A DNA stretch of 64,000 bases from Opitutia bacterium UBA7350 (GCA_949524905.1 CATINC010000017.1:156313-220312), one strand, 5' to 3'. Shown: positions 51,827 to 61,007, numbered from the stretch's first letter. Notes: a model not told the origin generated them from the letters alone. A program made the numbers and translations.

Positions 51827-52851
51827 AATTTTTTTTCCAATGGACCTCACTGAGTCCGCCAAGTGATCCTTCAAAAATTAATGTTAGTCTTGCGAATGGC
51901 AGCGCTCTATGTGCGGGTTTTTTAGGGCTCGCGATTGTTTTATTAGGAATGGACTCAGGCTGGGTTCTATATCTACCGATACTTGCAAGCTCAGGCCTCT
52001 TTGGCTTACCACATGGAGCCATTGACCACTTAGTGGTGCTCGGTCTTGCAAATCGCAAGTTAACGCTTAAATCGCTCGTCGTGGTTTGCCTTGTTTATCT
52101 GCTTTTGGTGATTGCGATGCTTGGATTGTGGTGGGCCTCGCCTATAGTGGGGGTTAGTTTATTTTTGTTGATAACCATATACCATTGGGGAAAAGCGGAT
52201 CTTGCATTTGAGCACTTGCACCGTGATTCACTGCAGCAAGTTGCTTCCAAGCGCTTGCAATTTAGCCACGCACTTCTGCGAGGATTTTTTCCCATTGGGC
52301 TACCTTTTCTGACCTTTCCAGAGGCGACTGAAGCAATCTTAAATGCATGCTCCGCTTCTTTTGGATATAACTTTGAATTAAATAATACCCTTCAGATCGC
52401 GATTTTTTTCTGCTTCATATGCCTCCTTCTAGGAGAAGTGGCCTATTTGAGTCAGCAAGGGCAACAATGGAAACTGCGGCTTGTAGAAGATCTTGGATTA
52501 GCGGCTTTTTTCGCCTTTATCCCACCACTTTTAGCGGTGGGGCTTTACTTTTGCCTTTGGCACGGCTTTCGCCATGTCCTACGTTTAATACGTTATGAAG
52601 GAGGGGAGGGATGTTCTAGAAGGACTACTGCCCGAATCAAGCGGTTTTACTGTCAGGCCTTTCCCTTTACTTTTGCATCAATCCTTTTGATGGCAGGCTT
52701 TTTATCTTTGCTACCAAATGTAAGAGGACTCAATGAATTTATCGGAATCTACCTGGTCATTATTTCTGCGCTTACAGTTCCGCATCTACTGGTGGTCGAG
52801 TGGATGGATCAGCGAGAAGCGGCGGGCAACCCTGGAGTCTGCACTCAGTGA
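51823..52851 (+). CDS. blh: Beta-carotene 15,15'-dioxygenase, Brp/Blh family
   Basis: This 342-residue integral membrane protein has the family signature GLFGLPHGAIDHLV near residues 58-71 (His64, Asp68, His69) and a later LWHGFRHV, giving the His residues thought to bind iron. About eight to nine membrane helices are visible. It cuts beta-carotene into two retinal molecules for the rhodopsin. It is the last gene of the operon and overlaps the cyclase gene by four bases. Confidence 0.95.
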   Translation: MKFFFQWTSLSPPSDPSKINVSLANGSALCAGFLGLAIVLLGMDSGWVLYLPILASSGLFGLPHGAIDHLVVLGLANRKLTLKSLVVVCLVYLLLVIAMLGLWWASPIVGVSLFLLITIYHWGKADLAFEHLHRDSLQQVASKRLQFSHALLRGFFPIGLPFLTFPEATEAILNACSASFGYNFELNNTLQIAIFFCFICLLLGEVAYLSQQGQQWKLRLVEDLGLAAFFAFIPPLLAVGLYFCLWHGFRHVLRLIRYEGGEGCSRRTTARIKRFYCQAFPFTFASILLMAGFLSLLPNVRGLNEFIGIYLVIISALTVPHLLVVEWMDQREAAGNPGVCTQ

Positions 52852-53122
52852 TTACCGAGGGGTTATCATAAGGGTATTTAAGATCGATGACTGATCTCAA
52901 ATGAGGACCGCGGATCAGGGTTCTAATCGCTGGGGCTTTAACGTCGAAGAAGCGGATGCGGTTGTAAAGGCATGATACCTCAATAATCTGTAAGCACACC
53001 AAGAAACGAGGTGTCGCTAATTCCATACGCTATAAATTATAGCTATTATCATTATGCGTGCTTGTAATCAAAGTGGTGCTTAAGATTTAGGTATGCAGAA
53101 GTGATTTAAAAGAAGCAGTATT
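52852..53122. other. Intergenic region after the rhodopsin operon
   Basis: This is the space between the end of blh and the convergent sulfatase gene. No clear terminator hairpin with a T-run was found. Short frames exist, one of 24 codons starting at about 52900 on the plus strand and one antisense frame that runs back into blh. Neither shows recognisable similarity, and they are not called as genes. Confidence 0.5.
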
Positions 53123-55444
53123 TCAATTTTCAACGACTCTCCAAAAAGCTTTAGAATCGGTTGGTGGCGATGCTAGCAAATGCGTCATCTGGGTCTTGTC
53201 TGCGGTGACATTACTTTCTAGCACGTTCCAATTATTTAAAGATCCCAAGGATTGCTCCAGTCGATAAGAAACCCCTAGCTCAGCGTTCCAATCTATGGAA
53301 TAAGCGCCATTGCCATTATCCAATATTAGAGAGGCCACTATCTTAGGTTCTGTGTAGGGATAAATTTGTACATGATCCAGGTAGAAATCTTCTCCAATGG
53401 CAGGTCCATTCAAAGTGAGTTCCATTTCGGAGATCGAAACACCATAAGGGACGGTGTAATCGCCTTCAATGAGACGGAATTCGGTATTGTTCGCTTGAAC
53501 GGTTCCAAGGTTGATGTATTGCGCTGAGCCAGTATCAATTACCAGTCGGATGTTTAATTTTACCGTATCTGTAGTGGGATTTGCCATCTTTGTCCACGCA
53601 GAGAAATGATATGTTTTTCCGGGTTCTAAATCTGAGATTAAGTCCTGCTTTATACCATTCCACGTGCCGTTGGTGCGTCCGCTAACTAAAGTCGAAGCAT
53701 TGCCCTCGTATACATCCGTGCTGTTATTTGTAAGCGTAACGGGTCCAAAGTTACCCCATCCGTTTGAACCATTTTCAAATCCACCGTTAGTAATGATAGA
53801 ATTCTCATTTTTGAAACCAAGGCTCTTGAATAAATGTTGTTTTAAATCCGCCTTGATATCCACATAGGTGCTGTTGGATGCTTGATTAACCCATTCGTTG
53901 GGATCGTTTGTGTGATCGTAGAGTTCTTCAGATCCGTCGCTCGCTAAAATATAGTGGTGGTCTGTGGAACGCACCGAGTGATGATTCATAGACCAAGGGC
54001 TTTCGGTGTGTGGGTCTATAGATATACGCGAATTTAAATGTGATAGAGAAACACGCGGACCCTCCCATTGAGCGGCAGAAGGATCGCTGAGCAATGGGGT
54101 TAAATCATTCCCATCTAAGGCGATGTTATTATTACCCGTGCCGCCATTTGGATCAGCGGGTAAGTTACAAAGCGCATTCAGGGTGGGGTAGAGGTCGATC
54201 AATGATATGGGTACATTACATTCTTGGTTTGCGACGGTAACGCCGGGTGCAGAGATCACAAATGGTACCCGTGTGGTCTCTTCCCAAGCGGTGGTCTTAG
54301 CCTTATGGTCTTTTTCACCAATGTGATACCCGTGGTCGCTGATGAAAACCACAATGGTATTGTTCGCATACGTACTGTTATCCAGATGTGTTATTATTTT
54401 TCCAACTTGTGCATCAGCAAAAGCGACACAGGCCAAATAAGCCTGTACGAGCTTTTTCCACCATTCATCGTTGCCGTTGCCTGCCGTTCTAAAGTCCTGA
54501 ATGGTTCCAGAGTAAGGCTTCATGATTTCAGGAATATCATCCAAATCATTTTCGAGGTAGGGCGGAAGCGATACAGTAGGGTTGCCGTTGGCATCCTCGA
54601 AAAGTTCAAAAAATTCATCCGGAGCATAAAAGGGTGCGTGTGGACGATTCATCCCCGCAATGATGAGGAAGGGTTGGGTATGCGACTGATTGAGTTTGGT
54701 GCCTACCCAATCTGCGGTTATCTCATCCGGCATTAGATCTCGATTTGTATTACTAACATAATTAAAATCGGTCTTTTTATAGGACCAACCTGTGTATGAG
54801 CCTACCGTTGGTATATCCGATAACCGCGCTAAGCTTGCGTAGTAACCGTTGATGCCACTCGGCATCGACGGATGTTGGCTTCCTTGTCGATTCCCAGACT
54901 GCACCGTGCTACCATCCCAGGGGAAGGGCCCAAAATCATAATCTCCCGGGCCATCGGGATCGCTACTTGGATCAATGCTGAAGACCGTATTATCCGTGTG
55001 CCCGTTATGGAAAATTTTTCCACTGCCGTAGACACTGTAGCCGTTAGCTTTAAAGTGCTCCATGAGCGTGATGGCATCGCTCAATTTTGGAAACTGGCGC
55101 CATTTATTCGCTTGTTGGTTATATCCATAGTAACCAGTCGTGCTGGGCAAAAGACCGCTCCATAAACTGGCGCGCGAAGGACCGCAAATAGGTGCATTGC
55201 AATGGGCGTTCGTAAACCGAACACCTCTTTCGCTCAAAGCATCAATATTGGGTGTAATGGCGTCAGGATGCCCGCCCATGCCCTCAACGGAGTCATTCAA
55301 GTCGTCGCAAATAATGACGATGACATTGGGTTGAGCCAGCAAAATAGAGTTTTGGCTTATCCATAGGGCCGTGCATACAAAAAACAAAGCAATGCGGGCA
55401 GCATGGAGACATGTGCCGTTTATGATAGAGCTTAGGGAAGGCAT
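53123..55444 (-). CDS. Multidomain exported sulfatase with carbohydrate-binding-like domain
   Basis: This 773-residue protein has a signal peptide (about 1-37) and a sulfatase domain to about residue 530: metal ligands in IICDDLND (Asp47-Asp48), formylglycine motif CGPSR at 87-91, GSGKIFHNGHTDN, and TIVVFISDHGYHIGEKD. The sequence resembles the iduronate-2-sulfatase-like group. Next comes a beta-sandwich of the CBM4/9 type (ITNGGFENGSNGWGNFG ... GKTYHFSAWTKM). The last 70 residues (VSYRLEQSLGSLNNWNVLES ... AFWRVVEN) form a short C-terminal beta domain seen in other exported proteins here. It would desulfate a glycan outside the cell while bound to it. The gene stands alone. Confidence 0.92.
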   Translation of the reverse strand: MPSLSSIINGTCLHAARIALFFVCTALWISQNSILLAQPNVIVIICDDLNDSVEGMGGHPDAITPNIDALSERGVRFTNAHCNAPICGPSRASLWSGLLPSTTGYYGYNQQANKWRQFPKLSDAITLMEHFKANGYSVYGSGKIFHNGHTDNTVFSIDPSSDPDGPGDYDFGPFPWDGSTVQSGNRQGSQHPSMPSGINGYYASLARLSDIPTVGSYTGWSYKKTDFNYVSNTNRDLMPDEITADWVGTKLNQSHTQPFLIIAGMNRPHAPFYAPDEFFELFEDANGNPTVSLPPYLENDLDDIPEIMKPYSGTIQDFRTAGNGNDEWWKKLVQAYLACVAFADAQVGKIITHLDNSTYANNTIVVFISDHGYHIGEKDHKAKTTAWEETTRVPFVISAPGVTVANQECNVPISLIDLYPTLNALCNLPADPNGGTGNNNIALDGNDLTPLLSDPSAAQWEGPRVSLSHLNSRISIDPHTESPWSMNHHSVRSTDHHYILASDGSEELYDHTNDPNEWVNQASNSTYVDIKADLKQHLFKSLGFKNENSIITNGGFENGSNGWGNFGPVTLTNNSTDVYEGNASTLVSGRTNGTWNGIKQDLISDLEPGKTYHFSAWTKMANPTTDTVKLNIRLVIDTGSAQYINLGTVQANNTEFRLIEGDYTVPYGVSISEMELTLNGPAIGEDFYLDHVQIYPYTEPKIVASLILDNGNGAYSIDWNAELGVSYRLEQSLGSLNNWNVLESNVTADKTQMTHLLASPPTDSKAFWRVVEN

Positions 55445-55803
55445 TTTATTGAGTAGAGGTTAATGAGTGTCTGATCTAGCAAAAATCGCTTCAACAGTTG
55501 CCCTATGGGGTAGGGTGATGGTTAGAGGATACTCTATTATTAAGAGTCATAACAAAAGCAGATTTGTTTCATAAATATCATAAAGATTCTTCCTGATCAC
55601 TATTTCTGAATAAAAAATACAAATAAAGGAGCAATATTACCCTCAAACTTTGTTCATTTGACTGGTTTATCAATTTTTATGAAGACCTCGCTCATCACGA
55701 TTCCTTTTTCCAGACTGTAACACGTCTGATTGTCGTATCTGAAGAATTCTAGCGTGGACTGAGCTGCAGGGCTAAGTTCGCAGCCTTTTTATTGTTGGGT
55801 AGA
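55445..55803. other. Intergenic stretch without a recognised gene
   Basis: This AT-rich region lies between the start of the sulfatase gene and the end of the deacetylase-like gene. It must contain the sulfatase promoter, but no convincing -35/-10 pair was chosen. Near 55764-55792 a small GGCT/AGCC inverted repeat followed by five T on the plus strand could be a weak terminator. Nothing else is recognised. Confidence 0.5.
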
Positions 55804-56490
55804 TTAGAGATTATGGTAACTAAGAAATTCAGAAGCCTGGCCAATGATTGTGTCCATTTGGCGTACCAAACGTAGTTGAAGGTCGTCTGGATGAATCGAT
55901 ATGCGCAGTGGCTTGCCGGAGCGGGTAGCGTTACAAACTTGCCAATGATTCCAGATACGTAGGAAGTTTTTGCGTCGTGAATTATCGGCTTCGAACCCAG
56001 TCAAGGGCAGTCTCGTGCATTCGGCTCTCTGGGTATGATAGAAACCGTGGGTATTTTCAATAATGCTATAAGGCAGCCGTGACAATGCTTCCCTATTTAT
56101 TGGCCCAAGTGCCCAAGCCGGAGGTACGTAGGTCACGGGCTGGGGCAGCCCATTGCGAGGAAACCACTGAGCCGACCGCAGCATCAAGTCAAATACACCG
56201 CTGGGGTTGAGGGCGAGGTGTTCGGCTACGTTTCTGGAAATCAGTTGTGAATGAAGGCGATGAAACAGTTTACGGGGCGTGGTCTGGTGCGTCCAACCGT
56301 GTGCCACTAATTCATGCCCCTGAGCCGACAAGTCGGCAAGTTGCTGGATATTTGCTTCAGACCATGGTTTCCCAGGGACAACAAGAAGAGCGACCGGTGG
56401 AACTCCCCGCTCTTGCAACCACGAGAGAAGTGCTTCCACGCGGGTCATTGTTTCCGGCATTACGTCGTGGATGCTGACCAATGCTTTCAC
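55804..56490 (-). CDS. Polysaccharide-deacetylase-like protein (DUF2334 type)
   Basis: This 228-residue protein begins MKALVSIHDVMPETM, with the His-Asp pair expected at strand 1 of this fold. GHELVAHGWTHQT follows, where two His would bind metal. YVPPAWALGPI and the late ISIHPDDLQL also fit the NodB-like family. There is no signal peptide. It overlaps the upstream GT4 gene by four bases and is the last gene of a four-gene group. It may remove acetyl groups from a lipid-linked sugar made by its neighbours. Confidence 0.83.
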   Translation of the reverse strand: MKALVSIHDVMPETMTRVEALLSWLQERGVPPVALLVVPGKPWSEANIQQLADLSAQGHELVAHGWTHQTTPRKLFHRLHSQLISRNVAEHLALNPSGVFDLMLRSAQWFPRNGLPQPVTYVPPAWALGPINREALSRLPYSIIENTHGFYHTQRAECTRLPLTGFEADNSRRKNFLRIWNHWQVCNATRSGKPLRISIHPDDLQLRLVRQMDTIIGQASEFLSYHNL

Positions 56491-57656
56491 GTTTCCTTGT
56501 AGCTCTTTGTGTTCGCATATTTTACCAGGATCTCAGCCCACTGGAGTATGGTCTGCTGGTTTAATTCCTCGGCAGCAGCTCGACAAAAGGAGGCTTTTTG
56601 CTGCCATATTGCTTCCGGTCTTTCTGCCAAATTACGAATCGCTATGGTCAGGTCTTGCCCGGGCTTCAGAGTAAAGAGACCACCCTGTAGCTGAGGCCAG
56701 TCATGAATGCCTGCATTTGCCGAGACTAGGGCAGGACGTCCACGAGCCATAGCCTCGAGTGCAACAGAGCCAAATGTTTCGAGCTTTGACGGCAGTAAAA
56801 GCAGGCTGGAGGTATCGAGTATTTCGATCAGCTGCTCTCTGTTGAGCCATCCGGTAAAGTGTACATTTTGTAGGTCTTTTGCTGATTCCTGTAGTGACTT
56901 TCGAAGGGGGCCGTCGCCGCCGATGATAAACTCCAGCGAGGGTAATTTGCGGGCCGCTTGAATAATTTTGTCGACATTTTTTTCGGCTGCCAAGCGGCCA
57001 GCAAAGCAAATTCTATTTACGCTGGCGGGTGGTGGCGCGACCGGCTTTTGCAGGAAGGCTGGTTGCAGCGGGGTACCCATAACCTCCACTTCAGTGGCTC
57101 CTAAAGCGATCACATCTTCCTTTAGTTTACTGTTATTAACCAGCACGGCTTGGCTGCTCTTGCAGAGTATGCGATTGGCCGTGCGCAGATAGCCATTGGC
57201 AAAGGTTCTGGAAAGAGGGTTGAAGTAGATGCGGGCAAGTTGCTCAAAATCGGTGTGAAAGGCACTGATAAAACGAGTCCCGGTTAGTTTGGCCATGATC
57301 AGACCAAGAAGGCCAAAGGGACCGGGGGTAATGGCTACAATAATCTGTGGCTTTAAGGCTTTAAGGCCTTTCTGTATACGGATGAGGTTTGGTATGACCA
57401 GCCGCTGCATGGGGTCCCCCGGCATGGGTAGCGAGAGCCGTGAGTGCTGACCGTTTGAGACGGGCTGAAAGATCTCTAATGCTGCCACCTCTGCCTTGAG
57501 TTGAGATGCCAAGTCATGGTAGTAGGCACCGGTACCATTTCTTTCGGGGAGCGAGTCAGAAAAGAATGCGACACGTACTTTGGTAGCAGGCGAATCGCCC
57601 CGTGGGGAGATGGGCAAACTATTAATAGAATTTTTCGACTCAGTCTTCAGTTCCAT
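56487..57656 (-). CDS. GT4-family glycosyltransferase
   Basis: This 389-residue GT-B enzyme has an N-terminal acceptor half (VRVAFFSDSLPERNGTGAYYHDL) with AFHTDFEQLARIYFNPLSR, which resembles diacylglycerol or lipid glycosyltransferases. The C-terminal donor half has ICFAGRLAAEKNVDKII, FIIGGDGPLRKSL and the E-x7-E motif in ETFGSVALEAMARG. The donor sugar and acceptor are unknown. The start codon lies inside the end of the sulfotransferase gene (17-base overlap) and the end overlaps the deacetylase-like gene by four bases, so the three are translated together. Confidence 0.9.
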   Translation of the reverse strand: MELKTESKNSINSLPISPRGDSPATKVRVAFFSDSLPERNGTGAYYHDLASQLKAEVAALEIFQPVSNGQHSRLSLPMPGDPMQRLVIPNLIRIQKGLKALKPQIIVAITPGPFGLLGLIMAKLTGTRFISAFHTDFEQLARIYFNPLSRTFANGYLRTANRILCKSSQAVLVNNSKLKEDVIALGATEVEVMGTPLQPAFLQKPVAPPPASVNRICFAGRLAAEKNVDKIIQAARKLPSLEFIIGGDGPLRKSLQESAKDLQNVHFTGWLNREQLIEILDTSSLLLLPSKLETFGSVALEAMARGRPALVSANAGIHDWPQLQGGLFTLKPGQDLTIAIRNLAERPEAIWQQKASFCRAAAEELNQQTILQWAEILVKYANTKSYKET

Positions 57657-58821
57657 TTTCTTGCGTCTTGGGCAGGATGCGCTGATCAGACTTCAGTAAA
57701 GCTTGGTAGGTAGGTTGCAGGCAAACCTCGATTTGATTATTTTCCAACCCGTAATCAGCAGCCGAGTGTTGATGAATCGGTGGCGGCTTTTTTGGTAATG
57801 ACGGGGATTTGACTTCGCCCGAGGGAAAGGCAAGTCGCTGACCTGCTAAACGCAGCATGACGATATCATGGGTCCGTAGGTCAGACTGGTCCATAATGGC
57901 TAAATGGGTGGTCGGCATGGTTTGCGTGAGCCTTTTTAAGGTCTCATAATTATGAGTGAAGACAGTGGTTATGAGCTTTTTAGTATGGCTTCCGTCCGGA
58001 TCAGTGGCAAAGCATTCTCTGGCTGGACGAAGGGAGCTCAGTTGTGAACTTAGGGCCTCTTTGGGGTTACGCACACAGGCGAGAAAACATGCTTCGGGAA
58101 AACGCTTTTGCAAGGGGTCGATCCAGCCAGCAAAGGCAGCGTTTTTAGATAAGAATCGATGCTCGGTACCATGAAAATAGAGATGTTTTTGTATGCAGCG
58201 CGCATAATAATCGACTAGCTGTTTTTTTGTTGAATCGGGTAGATCCTGAAGGGTGCTCATAGTGCTCAGCCATTTGGAAAACGGGAAGGCGAGGCTTAGG
58301 ATAAAGCAACCCCCGATGGGAAGGAGCCAGAGATAATCCTCTTCGACATCATTGAGTGCGACTGCATGTATGTCTGCCAAATCGCTTGTCGCCTGAGTGA
58401 TTAGGTGGTCAATCAACCGCTTGAGAGGACGACCGCAATATCGATCGATGGAACGGAGTCCGGAAAGGATTTTTCGCTCGGTGATAGAGGGGGCTAAAAG
58501 AGCCTCCCAGGTAGATACAGCACAGAAATTTTCCCTATCTGCAGCTAATGTACGATGTACATAAGTCGTGCCGCTGCGGGGAATCCCTGTAATAAAGATT
58601 GGGGCATTGACCGATACTTTTCTATAGGCGCGAAAAAAGATTTCATCCGCGAGAAACCCAAGCCAGTGCATGCACTGTAGGCAGGCGAAGAGAGGCATAC
58701 CCAACAGTAGAATACACACTCGATAACAACTCAGTGGAGCCGCCGGGTGCTTACCCGGCCAGAAGGAACGGATGAACCAACTAAGGTGAAGGGTCAGGCT
58801 CCTGAAAAAAACGGCTACCAT
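57640..58821 (-). CDS. Sulfotransferase family protein
   Basis: This 393-residue protein has an N-terminal hydrophobic segment, then the PAPS-binding 5'-phosphosulfate loop in IFITGIPRSGTTYVHRTL and a later ACVRNPKEALSSQL that fits the 3'-phosphate-binding site of the Sulfotransfer_1/3 families. It would transfer sulfate from PAPS to a sugar or lipid. PAPS synthesis genes are not in this window. It lies five bases after the GtrA-like gene. Together with the GT4 and deacetylase-like genes it suggests synthesis of a sulfated glycolipid or surface glycan. Confidence 0.87.
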   Translation of the reverse strand: MVAVFFRSLTLHLSWFIRSFWPGKHPAAPLSCYRVCILLLGMPLFACLQCMHWLGFLADEIFFRAYRKVSVNAPIFITGIPRSGTTYVHRTLAADRENFCAVSTWEALLAPSITERKILSGLRSIDRYCGRPLKRLIDHLITQATSDLADIHAVALNDVEEDYLWLLPIGGCFILSLAFPFSKWLSTMSTLQDLPDSTKKQLVDYYARCIQKHLYFHGTEHRFLSKNAAFAGWIDPLQKRFPEACFLACVRNPKEALSSQLSSLRPARECFATDPDGSHTKKLITTVFTHNYETLKRLTQTMPTTHLAIMDQSDLRTHDIVMLRLAGQRLAFPSGEVKSPSLPKKPPPIHQHSAADYGLENNQIEVCLQPTYQALLKSDQRILPKTQENGTED

Positions 58822-58826
58822 ACCGT

Positions 58827-59273
58827 TTAGTTATCGTAGACCAGTTTTTTGGAAAAGAAAAAATTGAAGCACATGCCGGCAAGTCCACCAATCCAGACAC
58901 CAAGGAGAGGTAGAATTGTAGCGGTGACAATTTCTCCCCCCATTGGCTGGCCGAATACTAGGACGACACTAAATACACCGATGTTGATGGCCGCCCCCAC
59001 AGCGTGCACGCTGTAATGGCGAACCAGAGAGTGCCAGAGTGCGCGAGCGGTTTCCAAATGATGAAAAGTAAAATAGCGGTTGAGCAGATAACCGGCAGAC
59101 ATGGACGCCCCTAAGGAGACAAAACGACCTAAATAGGGGTCGATGCCTGCGGTGAGTAGAAGATACAGTATACCGGCATCAATTGTTGAAATCGTCACGC
59201 CAACAAAGGCGAACCTTGCGAAGGTGGCCCAACCGCCCTTTGAGTGGTGAAATTTAGCAAAGAGTTGAATCAT
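58827..59273 (-). CDS. GtrA-like membrane protein
   Basis: This 148-residue protein has four membrane helices and the GtrA-family pattern: FARFAFVGVTISTIDAGILYLLLTAG, LGASMSAGYLLNRYFTFHH and AGMCFNFFFSKKLVYDN. GtrA-like proteins help move lipid-linked sugars such as undecaprenyl-phosphate-glucose across the inner membrane. It is the first gene of the four-gene minus-strand group with the sulfotransferase, GT4 and deacetylase-like genes, which supports a role in surface glycan assembly. Confidence 0.9.
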   Translation of the reverse strand: MIQLFAKFHHSKGGWATFARFAFVGVTISTIDAGILYLLLTAGIDPYLGRFVSLGASMSAGYLLNRYFTFHHLETARALWHSLVRHYSVHAVGAAINIGVFSVVLVFGQPMGGEIVTATILPLLGVWIGGLAGMCFNFFFSKKLVYDN

Positions 59274-59344
59274 GCAGGTTTATAAGGACTATGTATGCGG
59301 CTTTTTTCCCAGCGTCAAATGTGAAGTCTCGCTTAACTTTTTAG

Positions 59345-59566
59345 ACCAATTTCATCCTTCGAACTGCAAACCTCACTCGAGCCTCAGAAGTCGAATACAA
59401 GAATGTCAATATCGTAGCACTCCCATCCGCTACCGTTGGTGCAGGGACACACGAAATTGTGGTGGAAGCCTCCGATGACCTTCAGACCTGGACGCCAGTT
59501 CACAGTTCTAGCATCGGTGGAGATAAGGCTTTCTTTAGAACAAGGGTGGTAAGGACTGGGGAGTAA
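59345..59566 (+). pseudogene. Orphan C-terminal fragment of a secreted protein
   Basis: A 73-codon frame opens after a stop at 59342 without a start codon in a good place and ends at a TAA at 59564-59566. It reads like the tail of an exported protein: NVNIVALPSATVGAGTHEI, then VVEASDDLQTWTPVHS and GGDKAFFRTRVVRTGE. The pattern SDDLxxW...KxFFR also ends the protein at 59852-60808 (SDDLEIWTNG ... KKFFRFKM), and a similar one ends the sulfatase at 53123. A good terminator follows 16 bases later. The upstream part of the gene is missing, so this is probably the remnant of a deleted or displaced gene. Confidence 0.65.
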
Positions 59567-59581
59567 TTTCTAATCCTTCAC

Positions 59582-59607
59582 AAGGCCTCGCACAAGCGGG
59601 GCTTTTC
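59582..59607 (+). terminator. Rho-independent terminator
   Basis: GCCTCGC (59585-59591), loop ACAA and GCGGGGC (59596-59602) pair over seven bases with one G-U wobble, and are followed by TTTT. It lies just after the orphan C-terminal fragment and was probably the terminator of that former gene. Confidence 0.75.
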
Positions 59608-59851
59608 TTTTGGCCGGACTGGATGCATCCCAACAAACTCAGATCTAACCAGCATCCCTTAAGATACCCCCTCCTTGCACAAGGATTCTAACCTAGGAGT
59701 CCCTACAAGCCCTTTGCGTTTCTATTTAAGGGGAGAGAAAAGGGAACAGTTTGGCTAAGCGTACGGAGGCAAATAGGTGCGATTATTTGTTACTCGTTGA
59801 TTGAAATATAAATAGTTAGCTATCTATTGTGGGGTGTTTAGAAACTTTTTT

Positions 59852-60808
59852 ATGAAATACATTTACCCAATCTCCTTAATTTTACTGTCATCTTACCAGT
59901 TATGTTTTTCTTACACTATAAGTGTTGGCAATGCTACATATACCGTACCTGAAGATTGGACCACTAATTATGCTGATGCAAGCGTAGTAGGAGTGAGTGA
60001 TTCTTCTAATTCTAGAGCTTTTGAAATAGGAACAGGATACGCAATCACAGCTAATTATATTACCGAAGAAGAATATAGATACATTCAAGATACTTCAGGA
60101 TTTGAGAATGGTTCGATTCAAAGCTCCGAAAACGAATTTGCTATAATAAGTAAATTAGATACTGATATGTATCTTGCAATGAGTGCACTTAATAGATGGG
60201 AACGCTATTTCAATCAAGATACATATGAAACGATAACATTAACGCCTATTTCAATAGAATTTCTGGCTGAAGGCGCCTACGTAAGAACCTACAATTATGT
60301 ACGTACAGTTACAGTAGATCGAGATATATTCAATGAGGAGATCGGCACTATCGGTATTATAATTGATGCAGATTCAATCTCCTATTATAAGGAGAGAAGT
60401 TATCCTGATAATAATTCATTAACTTTGGAAGAAACTACGGCTCTATATAATATTTCTGATTCCTATACGACTAGCAATCCACTGACTATAATAGATAAGC
60501 CCACCGATTCTGACCTTGATGGAATACCCGATACGATTGAGACCTATCTTGGTAATGATCCTAATGATAATTCAGATGCCCAAGCATCTTTAGATGGGAT
60601 ACAAAGTAAGTACTCTTTAGATGAAATAGTAGACCTTCGTGCTGGCTCAACTATGATAACAGTAGAAGACGAAACTGCGACTCTGAGTATGGAAGTTGAG
60701 CAAAGCGATGACCTAGAAATCTGGACTAATGGAGGTGCATCTACTTTACAGATTCCTATTGATGCCGAAGCGGGTAAGAAATTCTTCCGCTTCAAAATGA
60801 CGGAGTAA
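59852..60808 (+). CDS. Secreted protein with calcium-type repeat and C-terminal beta domain
   Basis: The ATG at 59852 (MKYIYPISLILLSSYQLCFS) gives 318 residues with a signal peptide. A GTG 18 bases upstream is in frame and would add six residues. The mature part is AT-rich in codon use, with many Asn, Ile, Tyr and Asp, unlike the genes to the left. No enzyme domain is recognised in residues 20-220. Near residue 225 DSDLDGIPDTIETYLGNDP matches a thrombospondin type 3-like calcium-binding repeat. The last 60 residues form the short C-terminal domain (VEQSDDLEIWTNGG ... KKFFRFKM) shared with other exported proteins. Function is unknown. It lies between an orphan fragment and a tRNA pair. Confidence 0.8.
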   Translation: MKYIYPISLILLSSYQLCFSYTISVGNATYTVPEDWTTNYADASVVGVSDSSNSRAFEIGTGYAITANYITEEEYRYIQDTSGFENGSIQSSENEFAIISKLDTDMYLAMSALNRWERYFNQDTYETITLTPISIEFLAEGAYVRTYNYVRTVTVDRDIFNEEIGTIGIIIDADSISYYKERSYPDNNSLTLEETTALYNISDSYTTSNPLTIIDKPTDSDLDGIPDTIETYLGNDPNDNSDAQASLDGIQSKYSLDEIVDLRAGSTMITVEDETATLSMEVEQSDDLEIWTNGGASTLQIPIDAEAGKKFFRFKMTE

Positions 60809-61007
60809 TTTTTTCGAAGGTACTTGATGTATACACACCATCAAGAGACCAGCCAAGCGAACCCCCGCCCCCGTACTCTGCAACAAAGCTGCCCAGGCAT
60901 CCGACAAGCTGCTGGGTCCAAAGCCAGGGAGAAGCAAGTTGTGGAGTTCAAAAATGGCTAAGAATTGGCTAAGTGAACAATCCACCGAGACTATAAACCG
61001 ACATAAA

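Noticed and set aside
52772..53026. 84-codon minus-strand frame at the end of blh
   Set aside because: Half is antisense to blh. The rest looks protein-like in places, but no family was recognised and there is no good start.
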